64,000 nt of DNA from Sipunculus nudus. Taxonomy: Eukaryota; Annelida; Sipuncula; Golfingiida; Sipunculidae. Each line of letters begins with the position of its first letter. Position 1 is the first letter of the stretch. Shown here in pieces: positions 1 to 9,082 of this stretch. Under the pieces are notes generated by a model. That model saw only the letters and a program-made list of their open reading frames with translations. It did not search any database and had not been told where the DNA came from. The stretch spans positions 21,672,033 to 21,736,032 of the forward strand of contig CM049309.1 of assembly GCA_026874595.1 (NCBI GenBank). Direction: 5' to 3'. A program made the translations under genes and the position numbers.

Positions 1-2
1 CC

Positions 3-2437
3 AAATCCATTTTCATATGGTCTGAACAGCACCAGGATGCATTCGAAGCACTCAAGGAGCGGTTGACTTCAGCCCCGTGTTTAGCGCTGCCTTCAAAGGA
101 AGGATCCTTCGTTTTAGATTGCGACGCCTCCGACTACGCAATAGGGGCTGAACTCTCGCAGTTGCAGAACGGCCAGGAGCGTACCATCTCATATGCCAGC
201 TTTACTCTGACCAAGGAGCAGAGACGCTACTGTACCACCCGCTAGGAACTGCTGGCGGTAATACGGTTTTGTCGACATTACAGGCACTATCTCTTGGGGA
301 GACCTTTTGTGGTAAGGTCCGACCACAATTGTCTGGCTTGGCTTATGCGTTTTCGGAATGTGGAGGGCCAGCTAGCCCGTTGGTTAGAGGAGCTTGCTAA
401 CTATGACTTTAAGATCGTGCACCGGGCAGGCAATAAGCATTGCAACGCGGACGGCCTTTCCAGAATTCCAGCACCGCCATGTGAATGCTGCAGTGCAGGA
501 GCTCGTACCCAAGACCTTCCTTGTAAGGGGTGTCAGCACTGCCAGAGAGCAAGTGAAAAATGGATCCGGTTCACAGAAGATGTAGATGATGTGGTTCCTT
601 TGGCAGTCAGACATGTGAACTCGGGGTTACGGCCGGAGATACAGCTGGTGAAGAGGAACCTGGAGATGCGAGAGAAATTGACGGTTCCTCAGATGCATCT
701 GGATGCCCTACAGCGACTGATTCAGGCAGTGAAGTGTCCGACACAGAATCCATCCCGGACCAGACGCCTAATTGGCTGGAAGCTTACTCTTCTAATCAGC
801 TGATAGAGATGCAGGATGCTGACCTGGACCTAAAGCCCTTTGTATTGTGGTTGGACAATGGAGAGCCTAAGCAGGCAGAACTGCTCCTCACTAGTCCTGC
901 AGTTAAATCTTTGTGGGCGTGTAGGTCCCAATTGCAGATGAGGGGCGGTGTCCTCCATTATATGTGGGAAGGCGATGATGGGGCGCACCCCTTGTTGGTG
1001 GTCCCTGAAGGTTTAAAACAGGAAATCCTTGAACTTTGCCATGGCTGCCCCACGGCTTGGCCCCTAGGAAGAGATGAGACCTGGGCACGCCTCCGTAGGT
1101 CCTTTTTCTGGCACAATATGGTCAGAGACTGTGCACTGCATGTGGCACAGTGTCAAGTCTGCAACCGACATAAACGGCCTGTTAGAACTGCAAGAGCAGG
1201 ATAAATCAACTATCATTCCGGATATCCGATGGAACGTGTGCATCTGGACGTCCTGGGGCCATTTACAACAAGCACACAGGGTAACTCTTACATCTTAATG
1301 ATATGCGACCAATTCTCCAAATGGCTTGAGTGTGCGGCTATTCCTGACCAGACAGCGGAGACCGTGGCCAAACAATTCATCATGCATTTCGTCACCACCT
1401 TCGGTTGTCCGGTTATCGTTCACACCGATCAAGGCCGCAATTTTGAGTCGAACCTGTTCAAAGCGTTCTGTGAGAGGATGGGTATAGCCAAGACTAGGAC
1501 TACGCCCTACCACCCCTCTTCGAATGGCCAGGTTGAACGGCAAAACAGGAATGTGTTGCAGATGGTGCAGTGTATGATCCAAGGCCGAACTCGGGAGTGG
1601 GACGAAGATCTACCACTCGTCGTTATGGCTCTGCACTCGATGGTCAACCGAATGACAGGTTTCTCTGCAAACTAAATTATGCTGGGACGCGAGGTTTATC
1701 TACCCACTGATTTGATACTTGGTATGAATACAAATGAGCCCAGCCATACTCCTGAGAGCTGGGTCCATAACCTCACGAAGCGTATGGAGGCCATTCACCA
1801 TCGTGTGCGGGAGAAGTTGAAAGGTAACCTTGAGCATCAAAAACAACTGTACGACATTCATGTAAGAGAGGATCGTTTTGGGATGGGTGATGTGGTTTAC
1901 CTCCGTGACAGGTCAACAAAGAAGGGGCAAAGCCCGAAGCTTCAACCCATCTGGAAAGAGCCTTATCTAGTAGTTAAGGCAAAGCCTCCATTGTATTTAG
2001 TCAGGACAAAGAAAAAGGAGTCCTACCACCACCACAACAACCTGAAGCGTTGTGCAGACGTCTTTCTTCCCCATTGGCTACGAAAAGCTCGCACTCAGTT
2101 ATTCCATCAGGAAACAGCCGCCTTACTAGATTAGTCTGAATCCATTCCAGAATCCTCTGATGGTGGTCAAGATCCGGCAGAAGGAGGGTCAGCGCCGACC
2201 TCGTCAGGGGAACCTGCAGTAGCTGTTGCAGCCTCAGAGGGCGCCCTTGGTAGTGATCCCGCCGTTTCGGATCCTAGTAGCAGTATAACTAAAGATATTC
2301 GAAAGGGAAGTCCAGAGCCTCTTTCTGAGTGCCAGGATTCAGGGATCTCGCCACTAGACTCACCAGCCCATAGCAACAGGGAGTCGAGGCGTAAGTGCCG
2401 GAAGCCGGCTTATCTTAAGGATTATCTTATGCCATAG
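3..2437 (+). pseudogene. pol: Gypsy pol remnant: RT end, RNase H, integrase, GPY/F module
   Basis: The left edge reads as the end of the RT connection region, with FIWSEQHQDAFEALK just inside the window. RNase H follows, with its acidic residues in LDCDASDY, ELLAV, VRSDHN and NADGLSR (about 110-465). The integrase H2C2 zinc-binding region lies at about 1040-1180 but lacks the second histidine, where GH is usual and WP is seen. The DDE core sits at 1229-1675 with D in LDVLGPF, D in HTDQGRNF and E in NGQVERQ. A GPY/F-like module (IWKEPYLVV) lies near 1945-1980, followed by an acidic/serine-rich tail to a TAG at 2435-2437. Damage consists of stops at 243-245 (TAG), 1202-1204 (TAA), 1673-1675 (TAA) and 2132-2134 (TAG), and a frame change between about 690 and 735. 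The protein is not made in full from this copy. Confidence 0.93.
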
Positions 2438-2473
2438 CGTAAGGTGCATGGAGTTAAAGATAAGGCATTGCCA

Positions 2474-2503
2474 CTTATTGTTATTTAGAGTTACATTTTG
2501 TAG
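2474..2503 (+). promoter_or_regulatory. Possible 3' splice sites before the TatD ORF
   Basis: A pyrimidine-rich run ends in TTATTTAG (AG at 2487-2488) and a second TTTTGTAG ends at 2503, five bases before the ATG at 2508. Env-like third ORFs of LTR elements are often expressed from a spliced subgenomic RNA, so these may be acceptors. No donor is visible because the 5' part of the element is outside the window. Confidence 0.35.
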
Positions 2504-2507
2504 AGTG

Positions 2508-3977
2508 ATGGAAGACCCAGAAAGTCTTGGAGAGGACAGATTTGTTCCCAATTATGAGCCCGTTTCTGGGGCTAAATCCGGTGCTACTGGCAGCAGCAGG
2601 AAGTCCAGGCGCCAACACACTTGTCGTATATGTGGGGAAGATAGCAGTTCCCTTGGCCGGCATGTGGCAACTGACCATTTGCCCTGGTGGCACCACCCCT
2701 TCACAGCATGCTGGACGTGCAGAGTACAGGAGTCGTCCAAATGTTTCCTTAGGCTTAGGCATAAAGGGGTTGGATGCAAAAAGTTTGCTGATAGAAATCT
2801 GTTTGAGGACCTGTGGGGATTATGGGTATACCAGTTCATCCAGTTCATTACCCAAAAATTAGGCTTGAGTGAACCCTCTGATCTCAAGGCGTATATCCTT
2901 CAACACCAGTTGCATAACCCTAATCCACATCCGCCAGGGTTTAACGAGGAAGAGCAGGTACTCTTAGCCAAGGTAGCTTCTAAGTACGGATGGTAGGTAC
3001 CCAGTGTGTTCAGTGCTAGGCCCCCTAACTCGGAAATCTGTGTGATTCACTGGGATGTTCTAATGAGGCTTTTAGCCACCCTTCCAGTTGATACTAGGTC
3101 TGCCATCTCAGGGTTCGTCCCCGACTCTAACACTCATGCCCCAGTAGTAGGCATCATAGATTCACACTGCCACCTTGACGTCATGCTTAGCAGGGCAGAT
3201 GCCAGGTCTCTAGCACAGTTCGAAGCCTCAATGGGTTAGCCGGAGCGAGCGGTCTTAGGCATGGTTTCGAACTTTGTGTTCCCTCATTACTGGGATAGTC
3301 ACCTTAGTTTGTCTGGGGACCGACGTATAAAGTGTTCTTTCGGTGTCCACCCTCGCCTCATCAAGTCCAGGGCAGCTCGCCAACAGCAGTTATTGTCGCT
3401 CGAGCACCTTTTAGCCTTACCTTCCTGTGTAGCTTTGGGTGAAGTGGGGCTAGAATTCACTCATACTAGCACTAGGGAACAGCTTTTGCAGACTGGGTTC
3501 CTCAGGGAGGTTCTTAGTCTTCTGCGCCGGGAGGACTTCCAGTCCAAGGTCCTCATTCTCCACTATAGGGATTACGGCTCGGTGGAGGCGGGTAGACAAG
3601 CCTTAGCCATGCTGTTGGATTCTGGGTTGCAAGGACATAAGATCCACCGTCATTGTTTCTCAGGGAATAAAGACGAGTTAGAGACGTGGGTTAGTCGTCT
3701 TCCGAACTGTTACTTGGGGTTCACATCTACAGTACGTAGAAGTCAGGAAACAGAGAAAGCAGTATCGGCAGTGCCTCTTAACCGAATCCTAGTCGAGTCC
3801 GACAGTCCATACCTCGCTGCTTCCCCAGGGCACCTCGGAGAGCTGGTTAAGTATTTGGCCCAGTTGAGAGAGCTGCCAGTAGAAACCTTTGCCACGCACT
3901 GCAACGCTAATGCACAGGAGCTGTACGGAGCCTTTCCGAAGGGTACAGCCGATGTCTGCGATGCAACCCCTCGGTGA
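2508..3977 (+). pseudogene. Retrotransposon-borne zinc finger plus TatD-family hydrolase ORF with two in-frame stops
   Basis: This single frame of about 490 codons is read from the ATG at 2508 (an in-frame ATG also lies at 2448). It is broken only by TAG codons at 2994-2996 and 3237-3239. Near residue 40 there is a C-x2-C-x9-H-x4-H finger (CRICGEDSSS...HVATDH), with more Cys/His pairs after it. From about 3150 the TatD/TATDN metal-dependent hydrolase motifs occur in the family order: DSHCHLD (3159-3179), GVHPRL, ALGEVGLEF, LHYRD, HRHCFSG and LVESDSPYL. All metal ligands (HxH, E, H, H, D) are present. TatD proteins are metal-dependent DNases or exonucleases. The ORF starts just after pol in a different frame and ends before the polypurine tract, so it belongs to the element. 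The function in the element is unknown. Identity of the TatD fold is secure; its role is inference. Confidence 0.9.
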
Positions 3978-4404
3978 GTCCTCTGAGAGTATTCGTACAG
4001 CTAGTCCCCCTGTCAGTTGTACTTTAGTGGGAATAGCTCTCTTCGTTTAAAGTTCTTTTCATAGTCCACTTGTTATTACCTGTAGGGCAAGGTTTGGTTG
4101 AGACAGTTTACACTTACTAAGTTCAGTAGCTGTACAGTGTACAACGGATGCGTTGCCAATGTCTGCGGGGCAAGCCTCGGTGACCCTTCCGACTTTGTAC
4201 AGCTGATTGTCCCTTAGGGCATCACTAGATAGGTCAAGTTGTTCCAAGCCAGAGTAATTTAGACCTTAGGTCGACAGGGTAATTTTAGTGTTCAGTGTCC
4301 AGTGTACTGTCCAGTTTGATTACTTTGTCCGGTTGTTCAATATCCATAGTCTCGGGATATAGTCGCCTCAGCCCATTCTTTTGGAAGATGGGCTCACCTC
4401 TCAC
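3978..4404 (+). other. Noncoding 3' region of the Gypsy element with a degenerate internal duplication
   Basis: There is no convincing ORF. A stretch beginning CCGATGTCTGCG at 3949, which includes the end of the TatD ORF, recurs in degenerate form beginning CCAATGTCTGCG at 4156. Both copies share CCTCGGTGA and GTACAGCT downstream. The offset is about 207 bases. Confidence 0.5.
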
Positions 4405-4418
4405 AAAAAGGGGAGGAA
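4405..4418 (+). promoter_or_regulatory. Polypurine tract (plus-strand primer site)
   Basis: AAAAAGGGGAGGAA lies directly before the TG that starts the LTR. This is the expected position and composition of an LTR-retrotransposon polypurine tract. Confidence 0.8.
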
Positions 4419-4631
4419 TGTAGTAGGAACGGATTAAATGACTTGCCCAAGGATCCGGGACCCGTCATAGGACCCCCCAGTTTTACACCAGAAGATCACC
4501 GAAGAGTGTCGTGTGCATCAGGGCCGAGCTGTAGAGAGCCATCGAGGAGTCCATGTCCGATTGGAGCTGCCTGTTGGCGTGTTTGAGGTCGTACTACGAG
4601 GTGAGACTACCTACATCTACTATAGTATGCT
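4419..4631 (+). repeat. 3' LTR, first part
   Basis: It starts TGTAGTAGGAACGG immediately after the polypurine tract, with the canonical TG. It runs until sequence of the non-LTR element takes over, somewhere between about 4630 and 4700. The 5' LTR is not in the window, so the far end cannot be set by comparison. Confidence 0.6.
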
Positions 4632-4658
4632 GAAACTGGGAACCCATTCCAAACTCAT

Positions 4659-5412
4659 ATGGCAGTTTACAATACATTCTGTTCAAAACCCTTAGATCTC
4701 CTGAACACTTTCACTTTTTCAACATTTAATGTTCGAGGGATAGTACCAAGTGCTTTCTATGTACAGTCTCTATTACATAACTATGACATTGATTTGATGT
4801 GCATTGTGGAACACTGGCTATTTGAGGACAGTTTAAACTTCCTAGACTCTATGTACCCGGATTTTATTATTCATGGTGTTTCCGATTTTTCGCTTAATCC
4901 TTATGATTCTCATCGTAGAGGTAAAGGTGGTTTAGCTTTCGTATGGAAGGGGTCTATAAATTCACAGGTATGTTTACTAGAGGATATTCATGATGATAAA
5001 ATTATTAGTGTTAAAATCGTACATCCGCTGGATGTCCCTGTCGTATATCCCTGGATCAGAAAAGCCTTTTGCAGAATTTATGGAATATATTGACAAACTG
5101 TACAGTTTATGTTATGAATACTCAGCCTATGGGTCTTGCTTCTTCATTGGTGATTTTAAATCTGAAGTAAATGGGCCGAGATATAGGGCGAAACAAACTC
5201 AAAGGAGTGCTGTTCTTCAAACGTTTCTCACTGAATGTGAATGTATATCCTTGAGCGTTCAGTCTGCCACGAACGTTTCTAACTATACATTCGATCCATA
5301 TGACAATGGAACTAGCAGGTCGTTGATTGATCATATAATTGTTCCAAAATGGGATTCAACCCCTCTGAGCTGCACAATTATTGATGATGCAGATAATGTA
5401 TCCGACCATTGA
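4659..5412 (+). pseudogene. LINE endonuclease domain (broken)
   Basis: Motifs of the endonuclease/exonuclease/phosphatase fold appear in order: STFNVRGI, DLMCIVEHWL (catalytic Glu), RRGKGGLAFVW, FIGDF, SRSLIDHIIV and DNVSDH (terminal SDH). Reading moves from frame 3 to frame 1 near 5035, then to frame 2 near 5405, showing two indels. The domain nicks target DNA to prime reverse transcription in intact LINEs. This copy cannot make it as one chain. Confidence 0.88.
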
Positions 5413-8041
5413 TGCTCCTGTTATTGCTCAAATTTCCATTCCATTTACAGCTCGAAACGTTAGCTGCTCACGGTCAGTCTTAAATTGGGACAAGGCATCC
5501 CCGAAACAAATTGAAATGTATAGAACGGATTTGAATATGCGGTTACAATATATTAAGGTACCAGACAAAGAACAGCTGTTAGCAAAATATATTGAGTTGT
5601 ATTATAATAGTTTGTTAGAAGCTGTTTATGAGGCCAGTGTAAACACATTACCCATGAAAGCTTACAGGCGTTACATAAGGCCTGGTTGGCGTGACCGACT
5701 TAAACCCAGGCATGACCTGATGTTACAGGCGCGTCATGACTGGAATAACAAAGGTAGGCCGCGAGGGGATTCGGCCCCGTCCTTTCTCAAATATAAAAAA
5801 GGCAAAGAGGGAATTTAGGAGAGAAATGCGCCATTTTAACTTAGACCAAGAACGGGAAATTTTTGAAAAAATGGAACTGTGTAGTGAATGCGACATGTTT
5901 ACATTTTGGAACTAACCAAAATACGTAAAAAGAAAAGTAGGCATAAAACAAATGTCATGAAATTTCATGATATCTTAGTTAAAAATCCTGAGTCCATTAT
6001 GAGTGAATTGGCAAATTACTTCGAAAAATTGTATACCCAGAATGAAAGTCCAAATTTCGACCAAGACTTCTACAATTGCACAAAAACGGAGCTTGGCGAG
6101 TTGTCCGTCAGGTCGCTGGAAAATTTCACGCCCGTTCTTGACCACCCGATTAAACAATCTGAGATCACTGACGTTATTAGGCTCATAAAGAAAGGGAAAG
6201 CTGCAAGCTTTGATCAGATTAGTGGTGAGCATGTCAGATACGCAAGTGATGTTTTGTCAGACCATTTACTGACCCTGTTTATTCTCATTTTAACGTCAGG
6301 ATCAGTTCCTATTAACATGAAACAAGGTTTGATCATGACACTTATGAAAAATCCACTGAAAAGTCGCTCTAATCCGGATAATTACAACGGAATCAGATTG
6401 CTGCCTTGTATATACAAATTACTAGAGCGTGTAATTCTTATTAGAATTCAAAATTATATAAAGTTTCAACGATTGTCCTTCCCTGATGAGATGCAATTTG
6501 CTTTTAAACAAGGGTCTGGGGCTTTGGATGCTTCCTTCTGTATCAGTGAATGTATAGCACACGCAGTTGAAAGAAACTCAAAAGTATATGCATGCTACCT
6601 CGACAGTACCAAAGCGTTTAACTGCGTATGGCATGCGGGATTGTTTACAAAGCTTTATACATTTGGTATAAAAGGGAGACTCTGGCGTTTGATTGTAAAT
6701 GCTTACACAAAACTGCAAAGCGCGGTATTATACGAAGGGATGATTTCTGACTGGTTTGACATCAATCAGTCTGTCAGACAGGGTGGCGTTCTATCTCCTT
6801 TTCTGTACCTCTTGTACATAAATGATTTGCTAATTTATTTTCGTGAGAACAAGCTGGGTGCTCTTACAGGGTGTATATATACAGGGTGTCCAACCCAAGC
6901 AGATGACAATACACTACTGTCCTTTTCTCCGGGTGAACTGCAAAGAATGATAGACATTGCGATTATGTACTCAAAAAGGTGGCGTTTCAATTTCAATGCC
7001 GATAAAACCAAGAATATAACATTTGGTGAATCTTCCTAGGCCTTTAATATTATGTCCTACAGGCGTCATTGGTCTCAAGGAGATTTGTGAATTAGCCAAT
7101 GTAGATCCCACAAACACCTTGGAATAATGTTTAATGCTTCCTTCAATTCTCTTGAAAGAACACGGGATGTGTGTTGTAAAGGGAAGGGTATATTCCTCTC
7201 ACTTGCAGAAGTTGGGGTAAGACCACATGGATTGAACCCAACCACAAGCCTAAAGCTTTATAAGACGGTTGTGCTCCCTGCTGTCTTATACGGAGCAGAG
7301 ATATGGTGTTCCCTTTCAAGATATGAATTCCTTTTGTTAGAGCGCATGCACCGTTTCTGTGTAAAAATGATGCAGGGGCTGCACACGCGAACGACAACAG
7401 ACATCGCACTCTGTTTACTTGGAGTGCCAAATCTCCAAAGCTTTATAGCCCGGTTAAAACTGTTATTTGTTGGCAGGCTACTCAGAAGCAAAGCTTCAAG
7501 TCTCAGCAGACGCATTTTTAAACAGAGATTTATAAGTTGTAGTATGAAGCCCAGACCGCTTGGGCCGTCTGCAGACAAAGTGGGTTTATTTGTAAAATAT
7601 AATTTGATGCAATATATTTCTTCTATACTTAACAATATTATACTACCAAATAAACGAGAATGGGAGGTAATAATTTCAGACACAATTGCTCGACACGAAG
7701 AGTCATTGCATAATGAGAAAAATTCAACTTGCGACAAAATTAAATGCTTCCTACTTTGTCATCCACAGCGCTTTCAACACTCCGTGTTCTGGAGTTGTGC
7801 TCGTTGTATGCCTTATTGTCTGCGCGCGTGTTGTCTTGCGGTCAAGCTTGTTGCATATTATGACATGATAGAGCAGATATCCATAAATGATCTATGTCAC
7901 TTTTGTGGCACCTTTTACCAGAATGCAATTTACCATGCTGTTCTTCACTGCGATGCGTCCAGTTGTGGACGCAATAAGCTATGGTGTTACATTAATGATG
8001 AACTAAACATTAAAACTTCAGCAGCACTTAACTGTCTTTAA
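5413..8041 (+). pseudogene. LINE reverse transcriptase and C-terminal Cys/His domain (broken)
   Basis: RT motifs are seen at 5888-7039. They include RLLPCIYKLLERVI, a palm Asp in YLDSTKAFNCVWH, SVRQGGVLSPFLY and the active-site pair in QADDNTLL, where YADD or FADD is usual. The downstream frame 7127-8041 holds LYKTVVLPAVLYGAEIW and a terminal CHFCGTFYQN...H...C cluster typical of LINE C-termini. Frame changes or stops occur around 5780-5818, 5910 and 7030-7120. The piece at 5413-5818 links EN to RT. Confidence 0.88.
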
Positions 8042-8548
8042 GATATAGACTTTCTGTTTATACTTTTAGATCAGCCAACTGAATTAATCGATGAACATGA
8101 CTATGAAATCTTTCTTACTCACTGTGCCAAATTCTTTAAAGATATACGCTCAGTCCTTGAAGCATTATGGCCACACGAACTAAGTTTCTTAAAAGTGAAA
8201 TACGAATTAATGTCTGGTCCTGAAGCCAAATATCCAAACAAATTAAACCATAGCGACAAGTCTGTCACAATGTCTATAAATGTAGTTTTATTGTATAATA
8301 TACTACACATATGTACTTTATTGTGATTTATCACATTTAACTTCCATATCTTAGCGTAATCACTAAACAATCGTTAGGAACTAATTTTCTCGCTAGTAAT
8401 ATAATTTCTTATAAATTTTTGTGTTTGGTTCTTTGCTTGTTTATAGTTACTGAAGTAGATAGGAATTGTTCATTTTTCAATGTATAACTTTTGTAATGAT
8501 TCGGAGGAAATAAAGATCAATCAATCAATATATAGCCAAGCCAAAGAA
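8042..8548 (+). other. LINE 3' noncoding region and TCAA tail
   Basis: AT-rich sequence follows the broken RT. It ends in GGAGGAAATAAAGATC followed by three TCAA-type units (about 8502-8530). The polyadenylation-like AATAAA directly before a short tandem tail is common in LINEs that prime on a simple-repeat tail. About 18 bases of uncertain origin separate the tail from the proposed target duplication. Confidence 0.6.
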
Positions 8549-8558
8549 AGTATACGCT

Positions 8559-9082
8559 CATCGAGCAGCTACAGGTTGCTGCGGTCAAAACCTCAGCCCT
8601 GTGCGCTCCTTAAGTATGTTCTCTGAGCAAACAGACGCAGTGCCACGCCAAGCCAAGCAGGGAGCCGCAAATGCCGCCACCGTCCATCCCGAGCCGGTGA
8701 CCTTTTTAGAAAGCTACAGCATCCACAGCCACAAAGCCAGAAGCAACCCACATTCCCTCCACCGGTCTCAGCAGCGGACACCCAGCCATGCCATTCGAGA
8801 GCCGAACTCGATCTTGTGAACGACATTGTTTCAAGACCCATCGCCATTGTACTTGCAGTTTCGGCCATTTTGACCGTATTAACCGGGTTTACCAGTTATG
8901 CAAGTTTTAGCAATTTTTTTTCGTCATCAGCAAGAGGCATATATGTATGTCTGTATTTTCCTGGTGGCCTGTATAGCCAGTCCAAGAGAGCTCAAGAATG
9001 CAGCCAATTGTCGCTCTTGTTATGCAGAAGCATGCCCTAGGCATTTTGATCTCTTGCCACCAGGTGTCATACAAGGACAATG
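8559..9082 (+). repeat. Probable continuation of the split LTR
   Basis: Composition is much more GC-rich than the following intergenic DNA, and no gene is recognisable. It begins exactly where the LINE tail ends. The simplest reading is that it is the rest of the Gypsy LTR at 4419. The end near an AATAAA at about 9083 is a guess, because no second LTR copy is available to compare. Confidence 0.4.

Larger units (their letters stand above)
1..4631 (+). mobile_element. Ty3/Gypsy-type LTR retrotransposon, 5' end cut by window
   Basis: The order of parts is the end of reverse transcriptase, RNase H, integrase, GPY/F-like module, a second ORF with a TatD hydrolase domain, a noncoding stretch, a polypurine tract at 4405-4418 and an LTR beginning TGTAGTAGGAAC at 4419. 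RNase H before integrase in one pol frame is the Ty3/Gypsy arrangement. Gag, protease, most of RT and the 5' LTR lie left of the window. Pol has four in-frame stops and a frameshift, so the copy is dead. The LTR seems interrupted near 4631 by a non-LTR element. The extra ORF in the env position is the odd feature. Confidence 0.93.
4632..8548 (+). mobile_element. Decayed non-LTR retrotransposon (LINE), probably inserted in the LTR
   Basis: An AP-like endonuclease domain is followed by reverse transcriptase, a C-terminal Cys/His region, a short 3'UTR and a tail AATAAAGATCAATCAATCAA near 8510-8530, i.e. a TCAA-type 3' repeat. There is no ORF1, so the copy is 5' truncated or rearranged. Coding capacity is spread over three frames with stops, so it is inactive. 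Possible target-site duplications are AGTATGCT (4624-4631) and AGTATACGCT (8549-8558), imperfect and tentative. An I, Jockey or CR1-like clade is possible; I cannot resolve the clade. Confidence 0.85.

Noticed and set aside
2527-2862. Alternative-frame ORF of 111 residues and its minus-strand partners
   Set aside because: They are shadows of the zinc finger plus TatD reading frame, which has recognisable motifs.
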